A stretch of DNA of 64,000 nt. Origin: an uncultured Bacteroidia bacterium. GTDB lineage: Bacteria; Bacteroidota; Bacteroidia; Bacteroidales; Prolixibacteraceae. Within the stretch, counting starts at the first letter, position 1. The number at the start of each line of letters is the position of its first letter. The stretch lies in assembly GCA_903904515.1 (NCBI GenBank), contig CAIVCR010000110.1, positions 1 to 64,000 of the forward strand, in the 5' to 3' direction. Under the pieces are notes generated by a model that was not told the origin of the DNA, did no database searches, and worked only from the letters and a program-made list of their open reading frames with translations. Shown here in pieces: positions 53,932 to 62,440 of this stretch. The position numbers and the translations under genes are program-made.

Positions 53932-54485
53932 GTCACCCCTTTTCGTATTAGACTAAACTTTAAAATAGGTAGAACTATGTTTTTCACGCTAAGTACTCGG
54001 GAATTGTGAAACTCCCGATTACTTTATGGTTAAAATGACTTTTGATACAGCCTCGCAAGATTTGTAGGAATGAACAAAAGGCCGATTTTAGGAGGAACAG
54101 AGTACCGTAATATAAATACTCGCTAAACAATTCACCAAGAAAATATTGCGGTACGCTGTACCTGTTTCGAATACAATTTATCCCAATTCTATAAATAGAT
54201 ACGGTGCTCTGCACCTTTAAATGTCTAAAGTCAGATATTTTCTTGCAAAATAATGAAGCAGGGTTTTCCATCGGAAAATGGTGACTTATAAAATGTACAG
54301 CAAGATAACGCTTATATGTTTTTTGCCATATTTTGCAAAAATCATTTCTGTCCACACAACTAATTCCAGGCAATTTATTACCTTGCAGGATAATATTCCC
54401 GCATAACATAGCTCCGGAAATTAACAGAACATAAGGACTAACGCGGTAAAATAAATACCCTTAAATCTTTTGTTCTGGCACCATT
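53932..54485. repeat. Gene-free stretch with two small hairpins, REP-like
   Basis: About 550 bp between the VWA and DUF2130 genes. It contains two short perfect hairpins of similar design, GGTACGCTGTACC (54150-54162) and GGTGCTCTGCACC (54203-54215), 40 nt apart, like a REP pair. A 141-codon minus-strand frame (53984-54409) covers the area but has no recognisable domain and runs through the hairpins, so it is not called as a gene. Confidence 0.55.
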
Positions 54486-54500
54486 TTGAAAAACTCTACG

Positions 54501-55766
54501 ATGCAAAAAGAATCAAAAATAACCTGCCCCAACTGTGGAACCGAAATTGATGTTCAAAATGTGCTTACCCACCAACTGGAAGAAGATATCAAAAAAAGTT
54601 ACAACGCGAAACTTGTTGTGGAGAAGCAAAAATATGAATCTCAGGTAAAATCGCTGGAGGTTGAGAAGGCTGCCTTCGAAGAAAAAAAGAGGAAAGAGAA
54701 CGAACTTTTCCAGGAGAGGCTGGATGCTAAACTGAAGGAGGAGAAGACCCAGATTGAGATCCGGCTAAAAGCTAAAATTGAGGAGCAGCAGGCCGAACAA
54801 TTTAAACTATTGCAAAAAGAGCTCAATGAGCAATCTGAAAAGCTCAAAGAGTTAAGCAGAAGTAAGGCAGAGATATCGAGACTTATCCGCGAAAAAGGGG
54901 AACTTAAAGAGGCTATTGAAGCCGAATCGCAGAAAGTGTTGAATCAAAAACTGATTGAAGAAAAGGAGAAGATCCGGAAAACGGAACAGGATAAAAATGA
55001 GATGGCGCTGCGTGAACTTCAAAAGCAGCTTGATGATCAGAAGAAGCTTACTGAGGAGATGAAACGCAAGCAGGAACAAGGTTCGATGCAGATGCAGGGT
55101 GAAGTCCAGGAGTTGGCTATTGAAGATTGGCTTTCCAATAATTTCCCCCTCGATACGATCGAAGAGATCAAAAAAGGGGCACGCGGTGGCGACTGCATCC
55201 AGGTGGTTCATACCCGCACGAAACAAAATTGCGGAACAATCTATTACGAAAGCAAACGAACCAAAGATTTTCAGTCTACCTGGATCGAGAAATTCAAAAA
55301 TGACATTCGCGAAAAGGGGGCCGATATCGGGGTGTTGGTCACTGAAGCAATGCCTTCGGATATGGCCAGAATGGGGCTCAGGGAAGGGATCTGGATCTGC
55401 ACTTATGAAGAATTCAAATCACTTAGTCTTGCCCTTCGTGAAACCATAATCCTGGTCAGCAATGCAGTCACATCTCAGGAAAACAGAGGCGACAAGATGC
55501 ATCTGCTCTATGATTACCTCACAAGCAAAACGTTTACGATGCAGGTGGAGGCTATTGTTGAAGGGTTTTCGCAAATGAAAATAGATCTGGATAGCGAAAA
55601 ACGGGCCATGCAGCGGATATGGAAGCAGCGCGAAAAACAGATTGAAAAGGTGATCACCAATACGATAGACATGTACGGTTCGGTCAAAGGAATTGCAGGA
55701 AGTGCCATTCCCGATGTCAAGGCCCTGGAGTTACCGGCCTTTGACCTGGAATCCGATGATCAATAA
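54501..55766 (+). CDS. DUF2130 domain protein, putative nuclease with coiled coil
   Basis: About 421 residues from MQKESKITCPNCGTE; a TTG 15 bp upstream is less likely. A zinc-ribbon-like CPNC motif opens the protein; residues about 25-205 form a long charged coiled coil. The C-terminal DUF2130 region includes EDWLSNNFPLDTIEEIKKGA, GGDCIQVVH, IYYESKRTKDF and ADIGVLVTEAMP. The spaced Asp, and Glu-x-Lys in YESKRTK, fit a PD-(D/E)xK nuclease core, an inference. Function is not established; DUF2130 proteins occur as single genes in many genomes. Confidence 0.88.
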   Translation: MQKESKITCPNCGTEIDVQNVLTHQLEEDIKKSYNAKLVVEKQKYESQVKSLEVEKAAFEEKKRKENELFQERLDAKLKEEKTQIEIRLKAKIEEQQAEQFKLLQKELNEQSEKLKELSRSKAEISRLIREKGELKEAIEAESQKVLNQKLIEEKEKIRKTEQDKNEMALRELQKQLDDQKKLTEEMKRKQEQGSMQMQGEVQELAIEDWLSNNFPLDTIEEIKKGARGGDCIQVVHTRTKQNCGTIYYESKRTKDFQSTWIEKFKNDIREKGADIGVLVTEAMPSDMARMGLREGIWICTYEEFKSLSLALRETIILVSNAVTSQENRGDKMHLLYDYLTSKTFTMQVEAIVEGFSQMKIDLDSEKRAMQRIWKQREKQIEKVITNTIDMYGSVKGIAGSAIPDVKALELPAFDLESDDQ

Positions 55767-55793
55767 TAGTGTGACAAATCCCCTGATCAATTG

Positions 55794-55841
55794 TGTAGAG
55801 ACGCGATGTATCACGTCTCTGCGATGAATCACGTCTCTACA
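55794..55841. repeat. REP-like palindromic element related to the one at 11695
   Basis: TGTAGAGACG at 55794-55803 is matched by CGTCTCTACA at 55832-55841, with an additional CGTCTCT at 55814-55820. It lies between convergent genes, as does the copy at 11695-11770 with the same ends. Confidence 0.8.
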
Positions 55842-55850
55842 AATCGAATT

Positions 55851-56162
55851 TCAAATTTTATTTTGAAGGCTACGCCATGATCCACCATTGTATACCTCGG
55901 TGAAGCCATTTGCCTTCAGCATACTTTTGGCCGATGCACTCCTCATTCCGGAGGCACAGCAGGTAATAATCGGCTTCTTCTTTTTCTTAAGCTGGTGATA
56001 GTTGGTTCCAAGTTTCTCAACAGAAATATTGAGTGAACCCCTGATGTGACCACCTGCAAACTCGCCGGCACTGCGCACATCCAGTATAATGGCACCATCC
56101 TTTACAAGTTGTCCATAATCAGTTTGTTCTGAGGAAAATAATTTTTTGAGAAAGTCAAGCAT
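55851..56162 (-). CDS. Single-domain rhodanese-like protein
   Basis: A 103-residue protein with one rhodanese domain. DGAIILDVRSAGEFAGGHIRGSLNI is the core strand-helix, and CCASGMRSASAK is the active-site loop with cysteine at the catalytic place, so sulfur transfer is possible. No signal peptide. It lies 70 bp downstream of a Crp/Fnr-type regulator on the same strand, a pairing often linked to redox or sulfide sensing; the link here is inferred. Confidence 0.92.
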   Translation of the reverse strand: MLDFLKKLFSSEQTDYGQLVKDGAIILDVRSAGEFAGGHIRGSLNISVEKLGTNYHQLKKKKKPIITCCASGMRSASAKSMLKANGFTEVYNGGSWRSLQNKI

Positions 56163-56232
56163 ATTTTTTTAAGATTTCGTTTATTCCGGGCATAAAAATA
56201 TCCTTTAACCAAAACATACTCTGTGATAAAGG

Positions 56233-56841
56233 TTACATTAGGGAAATTTTATTCCGGGAAAGTGAAATAAGGTTCTCTTTTTCCATTTGTTTTAATACCC
56301 GGCTCACCGCTTCACGGGTTATGCCAAGTTCATTGGCCAGCTGCTGATGTGTAACTGATAGTATCTTTGATTGAAATAAAGCGGATTTTTGTTTGAGCAG
56401 ATGCATTAATCGGACGTCAACTTTTTGAAATGCAACAGCACTTACCACATCAAGTAATTCCTCAAAACGCCGCTGATAGAGGGCGAAAATAAAATCACTC
56501 CATTCCGGAAACTCCCTTATCCATTCGCTTGCCTTTGCCACCGGAATCAAAAGCACCTCGGCATCTTCCTCTACGATCGCACTGATCTTACTCGTATCCT
56601 CATTTACACCGGCAAGAATAGACATGATACAACTTTCAGCTGGTTTAATGTAATACAATAATATCTCCCTTCCTTCCGGGTCAGTTTTGATTACTTTTAT
56701 GCTTCCCGACAGGACGATAGGTATCGATTTTATATAATCGTTCATGTTTAAGATGACGGAACCGGCATTAAACGACTTTACTCGCCCTGAAGCATAAATA
56801 TCCTTGCTTAACCGTGAATTGAAAATATTATCTATAGTAAC
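56233..56841 (-). CDS. Crp/Fnr family transcriptional regulator
   Basis: About 202 residues from MVTIDNIFNSRLSKDIYA; an upstream ATG at 56865 would add eight residues. The N-terminal cyclic-nucleotide-binding-like domain (about 10-130) contains VILNMNDYIKSIPIVLSGSIKVIK. The C-terminal HTH_Crp domain carries VTHQQLANELGITREAVSRVLKQMEKENLI. No FNR-type cysteine cluster is seen at the N-terminus. It probably regulates the rhodanese gene downstream and envelope or redox genes. Confidence 0.92.
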   Translation of the reverse strand, partial: VTIDNIFNSRLSKDIYASGRVKSFNAGSVILNMNDYIKSIPIVLSGSIKVIKTDPEGREILLYYIKPAESCIMSILAGVNEDTSKISAIVEEDAEVLLIPVAKASEWIREFPEWSDFIFALYQRRFEELLDVVSAVAFQKVDVRLMHLLKQKSALFQSKILSVTHQQLANELGITREAVSRVLKQMEKENLISLSRNKISLM

Positions 56842-56895
56842 CATATCCAGGAAATAAACGTTCAAAGTTAGAGATTCTTAGGACAATCAGACTCT

Positions 56896-57321
56896 TTAAA
56901 ATGCGCGCAAATCAATTCCTAAGACTCTTCCCGTATTCGCGTTTACTAAATGACTGTCCACAATTAAATTTGCTAAAGCCAATCCCAGTTTTGCCTTCAA
57001 ATCAAAATGAAGCTTAGAGCTTAACTGACAAGAATACATGGGGCCGACTGCAATGTAAACCAGCTGCCACCAAGTGTAATCAGCCTTTTCGATATCATAA
57101 TCGTTGTAACAGATTATTGAGCATATGCCAATGTGTTTACTTACCAAATATCCAAAATTTATGAAGGTGTCACAATAGCCTGTTTTGGCAGGACCACCAT
57201 AATTATTGGTTAAAGATTTACTTGCAAAGTTTGCTACAGGAAATGAAGGACCAATGGTTATTCCAATAAAACCATTCCGTTCATCCCACTCCGGCGAAAC
57301 AGGATATTTTATCCGGCATCT
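56896..57321 (-). pseudogene. Remnant of an outer-membrane beta-barrel protein
   Basis: Read on the minus strand, the frame is open from 57321 to the stop at 56896 but has no start codon or signal peptide upstream, where a stop TGA (57322-57324) follows. The peptide has typical barrel strands: NGFIGITIGPSFPVANFASK, TGYCDTFINFGYLVSKHIGI and YTWWQLVYIAVGPMYS. Several unusual cysteines in strand positions suggest relaxed selection. The piece starts and ends inside a barrel, so it is a decayed fragment; a GTG-initiated 83-residue version (57147) would lack a signal peptide. Confidence 0.6.
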
Positions 57322-57529
57322 TCATATTTACGTCTTATGGGCCTTTCTCACGTGGATTATAATTGGACATTCACCGTTAGAAAGAGTTTTGTACTAGTAG
57401 TATACAACAGAAAGTATGGCAATCATCAAGGGTTTCTGGTTTACATCCCGGTTTACATGACACCTCGCAAACCCCTATAAAAAGAAAAAATCAGTCAATT
57501 ATGGAGATCCATAACTAACTGATATCCAG

Positions 57530-57602
57530 AGCGGAAAACGAGACTCGAACTCGCGACCCTCAGCTTGGGAAGCTGATGCTCTACCAACTGAGCTACTTCC
57601 GC
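57530..57602 (-). tRNA. tRNA-Gly (anticodon CCC)
   Basis: On the minus strand a 73-nt cloverleaf: acceptor stem GCGGAAG with TTTCCGC (closing G-T), D arm with AGTTGGTAGAGC, anticodon stem TCAGC/GCTGA enclosing TTCCCAA (anticodon CCC, reading GGG), T arm with GTTCGAGTC. CCA is not encoded. It stands alone, with no other tRNA nearby. The 57322-57529 stretch to its right side on the map shows nothing else. Confidence 0.95.
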
Positions 57603-57771
57603 CTTTTTTATTGGTGACGCAAAAGTAGGATATTTTTTGAAAATTAAAGCCACTTAAAACTCAGATTCGCATATTATTTTAAAATGTTGTAATTTTGAGT
57701 ATTGCCACGATTAAAGATTAATTGAATCAATATATATCACTTTGTGAATCTATTAATTAATATCCTGAATC

Positions 57772-58164
57772 ATGGAAACAAACTCAAAAATCCTTTTTTG
57801 GACCCCGCGTGTACTTTGCATCCTGGCCATCCTCTTCGTGAGCATGTTTGCCCTTGACTCCTTTGAACCCGGTGTGCCGGTAAGTCAGCAAATACTCGCC
57901 TTTCTGATGCACATGATCCCCTCTTTCGTATTGATCCTGGCTCTGGTCGTTGCCTGGAAATGGGAACTGATTGGCGGGATTATCGTTGGAACGGTGGGGC
58001 TTGCCACAAGTCCGTTTGTTTATTCGCTCAATTACAACAGAACACACTCAGCCGGGATCAGTTTTGGAATTGTTTGCATGGTGTGTATGCCCTTTTTAGT
58101 GGTTGGAATCTTATTTATCTGGGATCATTACCACCGGAAACAAAATTCAAAAATATCGGGCTAG
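57772..58164 (+). CDS. Small four-helix membrane protein of unknown function
   Basis: A 130-residue integral membrane protein with about four helices: WTPRVLCILAILFVSMFAL, QILAFLMHMIPSFVLILALVVAW, ELIGGIIVGTVGLATSPFVY, and FGIVCMVCMPFLVVGILFIW. Similar small proteins are common in Bacteroidota and many other bacteria, but no function is established. It is a single gene; the following 170 bp to the minus-strand glycosyltransferase are AT-rich GAAATAAA-like words resembling those near 36.2 kb. Confidence 0.75.
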   Translation: METNSKILFWTPRVLCILAILFVSMFALDSFEPGVPVSQQILAFLMHMIPSFVLILALVVAWKWELIGGIIVGTVGLATSPFVYSLNYNRTHSAGISFGIVCMVCMPFLVVGILFIWDHYHRKQNSKISG

Positions 58165-58336
58165 ATACCTTTGCTATAATTGATCTGTTTCTTAAATATT
58201 AGTTCGGTAAATTTTAATATTATTCAATTATATGTAACAGATTATAATATATAGAAATAAAAAAATATTTCAATTTATTTCCATATATTTCAACTTATTC
58301 ATCATGAATTAGATACGAAAACATACCGAAGTATTG

Positions 58337-59404
58337 TTATACGCTAATCTGCGGAAATTCGGATGACTTCAACGTCAGCTGATAACCCTGATCCCAATTG
58401 TTATTCTGAAGAACCCGTTGAACATTAACTTCGAAAAGCTTCCGGATAACGATGCGGGTAATGTCGGGATAATTGACTTTCACCTTCTCATCCGATTCAA
58501 GCCATTGAGCTATTTTTGCAAAATGCCTCTTTTTCAGACTTTTGATCACCGGCACTCCCATCTTTTCCAATGCGGCAGCGTTACATTGTTGCTCATACTG
58601 CCCCTTCATTGGGATGACCATAAGTTTCTTATTTAAATAAAGTGCCTCTGCGGGAGCCTCGAAACCGGCACCACAGAATACCCCTTTCGATTTCGCCATA
58701 TCATTTACAAATTCATCATTGGTTATTGGCATAACCACGATGTTCCCAACCTGATACGATTCTTTGGCCTTCTTCGAAAAAATATGCCAGTTGACATTTT
58801 CAAAATTGGAGAGTTTTTTCAGCAATAGTTTATCATTAAACGAAGGCAAATAGACCGTATAATAATCAAGCTCTTCAGCAACACTTTCACGCACCTGTGT
58901 CCTGATTACCGGGGTGAAAATATTGGTGTCATAGGACTCAAAATGAAACCCAAAATGCATCATTGCAGGGGCATAGTTGCGAAGTATAAATGACCCAAAA
59001 TGGTCAAGTTTAGCAGGAAAAGGGACATTTTTACTCAGCAAGGAACCCTGATGGCTTAATCCGATGCAAGGAACCTTTTTCTTATAACATGCCCAGGCCG
59101 AAACCGGTTCAAAATCGTTGATCACAAAGTCATAATCCTCTACCGGAAGTTGGGCAATCTCCCTTCTAAGGTTGGGCAAATTAGCATTGATGGAAGTATT
59201 CCACATATCAATCCCCCCATTTTTTCCAAACCAGAAGCTCAATCCCTTAAACCGGTACTTCACCGGCACACCAAGTTCAACATCACATTGAGTGCCACTG
59301 ACCAGAATATCACACTGACAGTATTCCTGCAGATAGGGTATAATCTCCCTGGCGCGGCTTATGTGTCCGTTTCCGGTCCCCTGAATGGCATATAGTATCT
59401 TCAT
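58337..59404 (-). CDS. GT28/MGT-like glycosyltransferase
   Basis: A 355-residue GT-B-fold enzyme. It starts MKILYAIQGTGNGHISRARE, the glycine loop of MurG-like transferases, and the second half carries VFCGAGFEAPAEALYLNKKLMVIPMKGQYEQQCNAAALEKMG, the donor-binding region of this family. It likely transfers a hexose to a lipid; it resembles the bacterial 'glycosyltransferase family protein' group rather than true MurG. It lies 8 bp downstream of the phosphoesterase gene on the same strand, so both act together, possibly on lipid precursors. Confidence 0.85.
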   Translation of the reverse strand: MKILYAIQGTGNGHISRAREIIPYLQEYCQCDILVSGTQCDVELGVPVKYRFKGLSFWFGKNGGIDMWNTSINANLPNLRREIAQLPVEDYDFVINDFEPVSAWACYKKKVPCIGLSHQGSLLSKNVPFPAKLDHFGSFILRNYAPAMMHFGFHFESYDTNIFTPVIRTQVRESVAEELDYYTVYLPSFNDKLLLKKLSNFENVNWHIFSKKAKESYQVGNIVVMPITNDEFVNDMAKSKGVFCGAGFEAPAEALYLNKKLMVIPMKGQYEQQCNAAALEKMGVPVIKSLKKRHFAKIAQWLESDEKVKVNYPDITRIVIRKLFEVNVQRVLQNNNWDQGYQLTLKSSEFPQISV

Positions 59405-59412
59405 AAAAACCT

Positions 59413-60258
59413 TTAATTATGGAATTCGACGAGCATATTATTAAACAAATCTTTCACTTTAACATCCACCATGTTTTCCTGATCCGAATCGGCTCCATCT
59501 GAAAGATCTACAAAATCCTTCCGGAAATTGAAGATCCTCCACTCCCCTTCATTATACTCCAGGGAGGTTAGATTTTCAATCCAGTCTCCTGAATTAAGAT
59601 ACTTTATGCTCTGATTTCCAACTGTTATAGTTCTAATTTCTGGTTTGTGAATATGACCACAGACCACCGTTTCAATCTCCTTTCTTGCAGCTGCACCAGC
59701 AACTGTATCTTCAAAAGCATTAATAAATTTAACAGCACCTTTGACCGATTCTTTAATCCTTTTGGAAAAAGAAACGGGCTCAAAATTTAAAAAACGGCCT
59801 ATTGAATTCACCTGGGTGTTGAGCCAGATCAGGGAATCATATCCTATAGCCCCCAGCTTTGACAACCATTTGGAATATTGCATTACAACATCGAAAACAT
59901 CGCCGTGAAAAAACCATACTGTTTTTCCTCCAAGTTCCAGTTTCAGATCATTAAGAATCCGGAGCTTGCCGATCTTAATCCCGCTAAACCTGCGAAACAT
60001 CTCGTCATGATTTCCGGTGATATAGTATACCGGACAACGGTCTGAGGCCAGGCCTATCAGGTGTTTGACAACCTTCAAGTGAGATTTGGGGAAATAACGC
60101 TTCTTAAATTGCCAGATATCAATAATATCACCATTTAGAATCAGCGTTTTGGGCTTGATACTCTTGAGGTACTTTAATAAATCGCCTGCCTGGCATCCCG
60201 ATGTTCCCAGATGAACATCAGAAATCACAACCAATTCCACCACTCGCTTATTGTCCAT
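59413..60258 (-). CDS. LpxH-like metallophosphoesterase
   Basis: A 281-residue calcineurin-type phosphoesterase with all five metal motifs: VISDVHLGT, LILNGDIIDIW, YITGNHDE, WFFHGDVFD and VVCGHIHKPE. The LpxH family splits UDP-diacylglucosamine in lipid A synthesis; this longer form with an added 180-240 region is a Bacteroidota paralogue group, so the substrate is not certain. It forms an operon with the downstream glycosyltransferase. Confidence 0.88.
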   Translation of the reverse strand: MDNKRVVELVVISDVHLGTSGCQAGDLLKYLKSIKPKTLILNGDIIDIWQFKKRYFPKSHLKVVKHLIGLASDRCPVYYITGNHDEMFRRFSGIKIGKLRILNDLKLELGGKTVWFFHGDVFDVVMQYSKWLSKLGAIGYDSLIWLNTQVNSIGRFLNFEPVSFSKRIKESVKGAVKFINAFEDTVAGAAARKEIETVVCGHIHKPEIRTITVGNQSIKYLNSGDWIENLTSLEYNEGEWRIFNFRKDFVDLSDGADSDQENMVDVKVKDLFNNMLVEFHN

Positions 60259-60409
60259 TCCAATATAGATTTTATACCTGCCAAGAAACGAACTAAGAAT
60301 TACGAAACGGTTACAAACTCATTAAGAATTGATTACAATATGAAGAATTAAGAATGAAAGAATGAAGAATGAAGAATGAAGGAATGAAGAATGAAGAATG
60401 AAGGAATGA

Positions 60410-60545
60410 AATGTGCTAATGTGCTAATGTGCTAATGTGCTAATGTGACAATGTGCTAATGTGACAATGTGCTAATGTGACAATGTGCTAATTTGAAAAT
60501 GTGCTAATTTGAAAATTTGCTAATTTGAAAATTTGACAATTTGAC
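60410..60545. repeat. Array of seventeen 8-bp tandem units
   Basis: Seventeen consecutive 8-bp units, AATGTGCT, AATGTGAC, AATTTGAA or AATTTGAC, run in perfect register from 60410 to 60545, preceded by GAATGAA(GAATGAAG)-type words (about 60350-60409). The array lies in the 302-bp gap between two minus-strand genes, just after the 3' end of the GH1 gene. It is not a CRISPR: no spacers. Confidence 0.9.
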
Positions 60546-60560
60546 AATGAATTGACATTG

Positions 60561-61976
60561 TTACTTAAGCAAATCGCGGAACCAGAAGCCGGAATCTTTT
60601 ACGGTGCGCTTTTGAGTTTGAAAGTCATTATAAACAATGCCAAATCGCGGACGATTTCCTTCGTCCCATTCAAAGTTGTCGACAAAAGTCCAGGCGAAAT
60701 ACCCCGTGACGGGAGCGCCATCGTTTTTGGCACGGAGTACATGTTGAAGGTATCGCTGATAAAAGTGGATTCTTTGACGATCGTGGATTTTCCCGTTCTT
60801 CTTCAGATGGTCGTGAAAAGCTGCACCGTTCTCGGTAACGATGATCTCTTTGACTCCATATTTGGCAAACTGCATAATAATATCGTAGATTCCTTCTGGT
60901 GAAACTTCCCAGCCCATGGCTGTTACCTCTGCATCGATGGATGGTTTAACGCGGTTAGCCCAGATCAGGGGGATAAGAGAAGGCTTTGAGGTCACCCTGA
61001 AATAGTTCTGAATTCCGATAAAATCAAAGTCGAATTTTAAATTTTCAGGATCCTCAGGCAGAATAAACTGATCAATCTTGCGCAGAAAGGGAAGCTCCCT
61101 GTACGGATACCCCATTCCCAGTGCGGGCTCAATAAATAAACGGTTCAGCATTACATCAAGGCGGTCGGAAGCGCGTTGATGCCTCCAGGTCCGCTTCTGA
61201 GGCTCGGTATAGGCACATGAAAAAGTAGTTCCGATATGGCTCTCTTTTACGTTTTCCCGGATAATTCTTCCTCCTGTCGCCTGGCAAAGTGAAGCATGAT
61301 GCACCGCGGCCAGAAATTTTGCAATACCACTCTTCTGAGGTGCATGCATACCCGAGAGATATCCCAGCGTTGTAAAACTTGCCGGTTCATTGAGCACCAT
61401 CCAATGCCGAATCCGGTCTCCAAATCGGCGTGTACACAAATCGGCATATTCCGAAAACCAGCCAATGATATCACGGTTTGTCCAGCCCCCCAAATCCTCG
61501 AGTTTCTGAGGCAAATCCCAATGATATAGCATCGCCCAGGGTTCGATTCCAAGCTCTAGACACTGGTCAAGCATCCGGTCATAAAAATCAATTCCCTTTT
61601 CATTTATGTGACCGGTTCCATCAGGAAGAATTCGGGGCCAGGAAAAGGAAAATCTGAAATTTTCGAAATTAAGCTCTTTCAATAACGATAAGTCGCTTTT
61701 GTACCGGTTATAAAAATCGGTGGCTTCCCGACCATTGGTTCTATCCTTTACATTTTTTGGATTAGCGGTAAACCTGTCCCATATCGATTCCCCTTTCCCG
61801 TCAATATCCCAGGCCCCTTCAATTTGATACGATGCGGTGGCAACACCCCAATGGAAGTCTGGGCCAAAATCCTTCCTGTCAATGTTCAGTTCTTTAATTT
61901 CGGACTTAAAATTCGTATTAAGCCGGTTCTGTGCAACTGAGGAGGCAATAAATTTCAAGAATCGAAGTGTGATCAT
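60561..61976 (-). CDS. GH1 family beta-glucosidase
   Basis: A 471-residue glycoside hydrolase of family 1 with a TIM barrel. The FHWGVATASYQIEGAWDIDGKG start, WYHW-like LYHWDLPQKLEDLGGW, acid/base glutamate in LNEPASF and nucleophile in IIVTENGAAF are all present. It hydrolyses beta-linked disaccharides or aryl glucosides. About 35 residues precede the conserved start of the catalytic domain and are not a clean signal peptide, so it is probably cytosolic; a later start cannot be excluded. Confidence 0.93.
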   Translation of the reverse strand: MITLRFLKFIASSVAQNRLNTNFKSEIKELNIDRKDFGPDFHWGVATASYQIEGAWDIDGKGESIWDRFTANPKNVKDRTNGREATDFYNRYKSDLSLLKELNFENFRFSFSWPRILPDGTGHINEKGIDFYDRMLDQCLELGIEPWAMLYHWDLPQKLEDLGGWTNRDIIGWFSEYADLCTRRFGDRIRHWMVLNEPASFTTLGYLSGMHAPQKSGIAKFLAAVHHASLCQATGGRIIRENVKESHIGTTFSCAYTEPQKRTWRHQRASDRLDVMLNRLFIEPALGMGYPYRELPFLRKIDQFILPEDPENLKFDFDFIGIQNYFRVTSKPSLIPLIWANRVKPSIDAEVTAMGWEVSPEGIYDIIMQFAKYGVKEIIVTENGAAFHDHLKKNGKIHDRQRIHFYQRYLQHVLRAKNDGAPVTGYFAWTFVDNFEWDEGNRPRFGIVYNDFQTQKRTVKDSGFWFRDLLK

Positions 61977-62068
61977 TTGGAAATACGCTCTAAATTTTAG
62001 ATTCCAAAAGTATTATTTTTTAAACATTTAAACCTAAACAGATAAGTAAAGGATAACGTACTGCTTTT

Positions 62069-62290
62069 TACTGGCGGCTGGCTGCTGGCTACTGGCTAAT
62101 GGCAACTGGCGGATGGCGACTGGCAACTAGCAACTGGCTACTGGGGGCTGGCTACTGGGGGCTGGCTACTGGGGCCTGGCTTGAATGTCTGCAAAAATTT
62201 GACCTTCCTTTTAATTTTGCATAAAAAACTTCATTCCTTGCAAATTTTGCCAGAAGCTAGCCGCTTGCAGCAAGTAGCCAGCCGCCAGTA
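62069..62290. repeat. CTGGC-rich minisatellite with long inverted repeat
   Basis: Degenerate repeats of GGCTACTGGC-like words cover about 62069-62180. A reverse-oriented short block follows at about 62250-62294. The left edge TACTGGCGGCTGGCT (62069-62083) is perfectly complementary to AGCCAGCCGCCAGTA (62276-62290), so a large stem-loop is possible. It lies between divergent GH1 and porin genes. The GC-rich repeat stands out in AT-rich surroundings. Confidence 0.85.
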
Positions 62291-62356
62291 ACCATCATTT
62301 AAGTTAACTACCCTAAAATTCTACACCCCGAAAATGAAATATTATTGTATTTCATC

Positions 62357-62411
62357 TGTAACAATATTTAATCTGATTGTAACAATATTGTAACAATATT
62401 AAGGAATTTTT
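62357..62411 (+). promoter_or_regulatory. Phased direct repeats resembling a Pho box before the porin gene
   Basis: TGTAACAATATT occurs at 62357-62368, 62378-62389 and 62389-62400. The last two are spaced exactly 11 nt, and the first is 21 nt from the second, so all lie on one helix face. PhoB-type regulators bind 11-nt direct repeats with a TGTNACA-like core. A -7-like AATTTTTG follows at 62404-62411. Together with the phosphate-selective porin this suggests control by phosphate limitation. Confidence 0.6.
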
Positions 62412-62440
62412 GCACTGTAGAAAATCTTTAAAATCGAATC

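Noticed and set aside
53984..54409. 141-codon minus-strand frame
   Set aside because: No recognisable domain, overlaps REP-like hairpins, no promoter, unusual amino-acid mix.
60410..60545. CRISPR array
   Set aside because: Units are 8 bp with no spacers and no cas genes are present.
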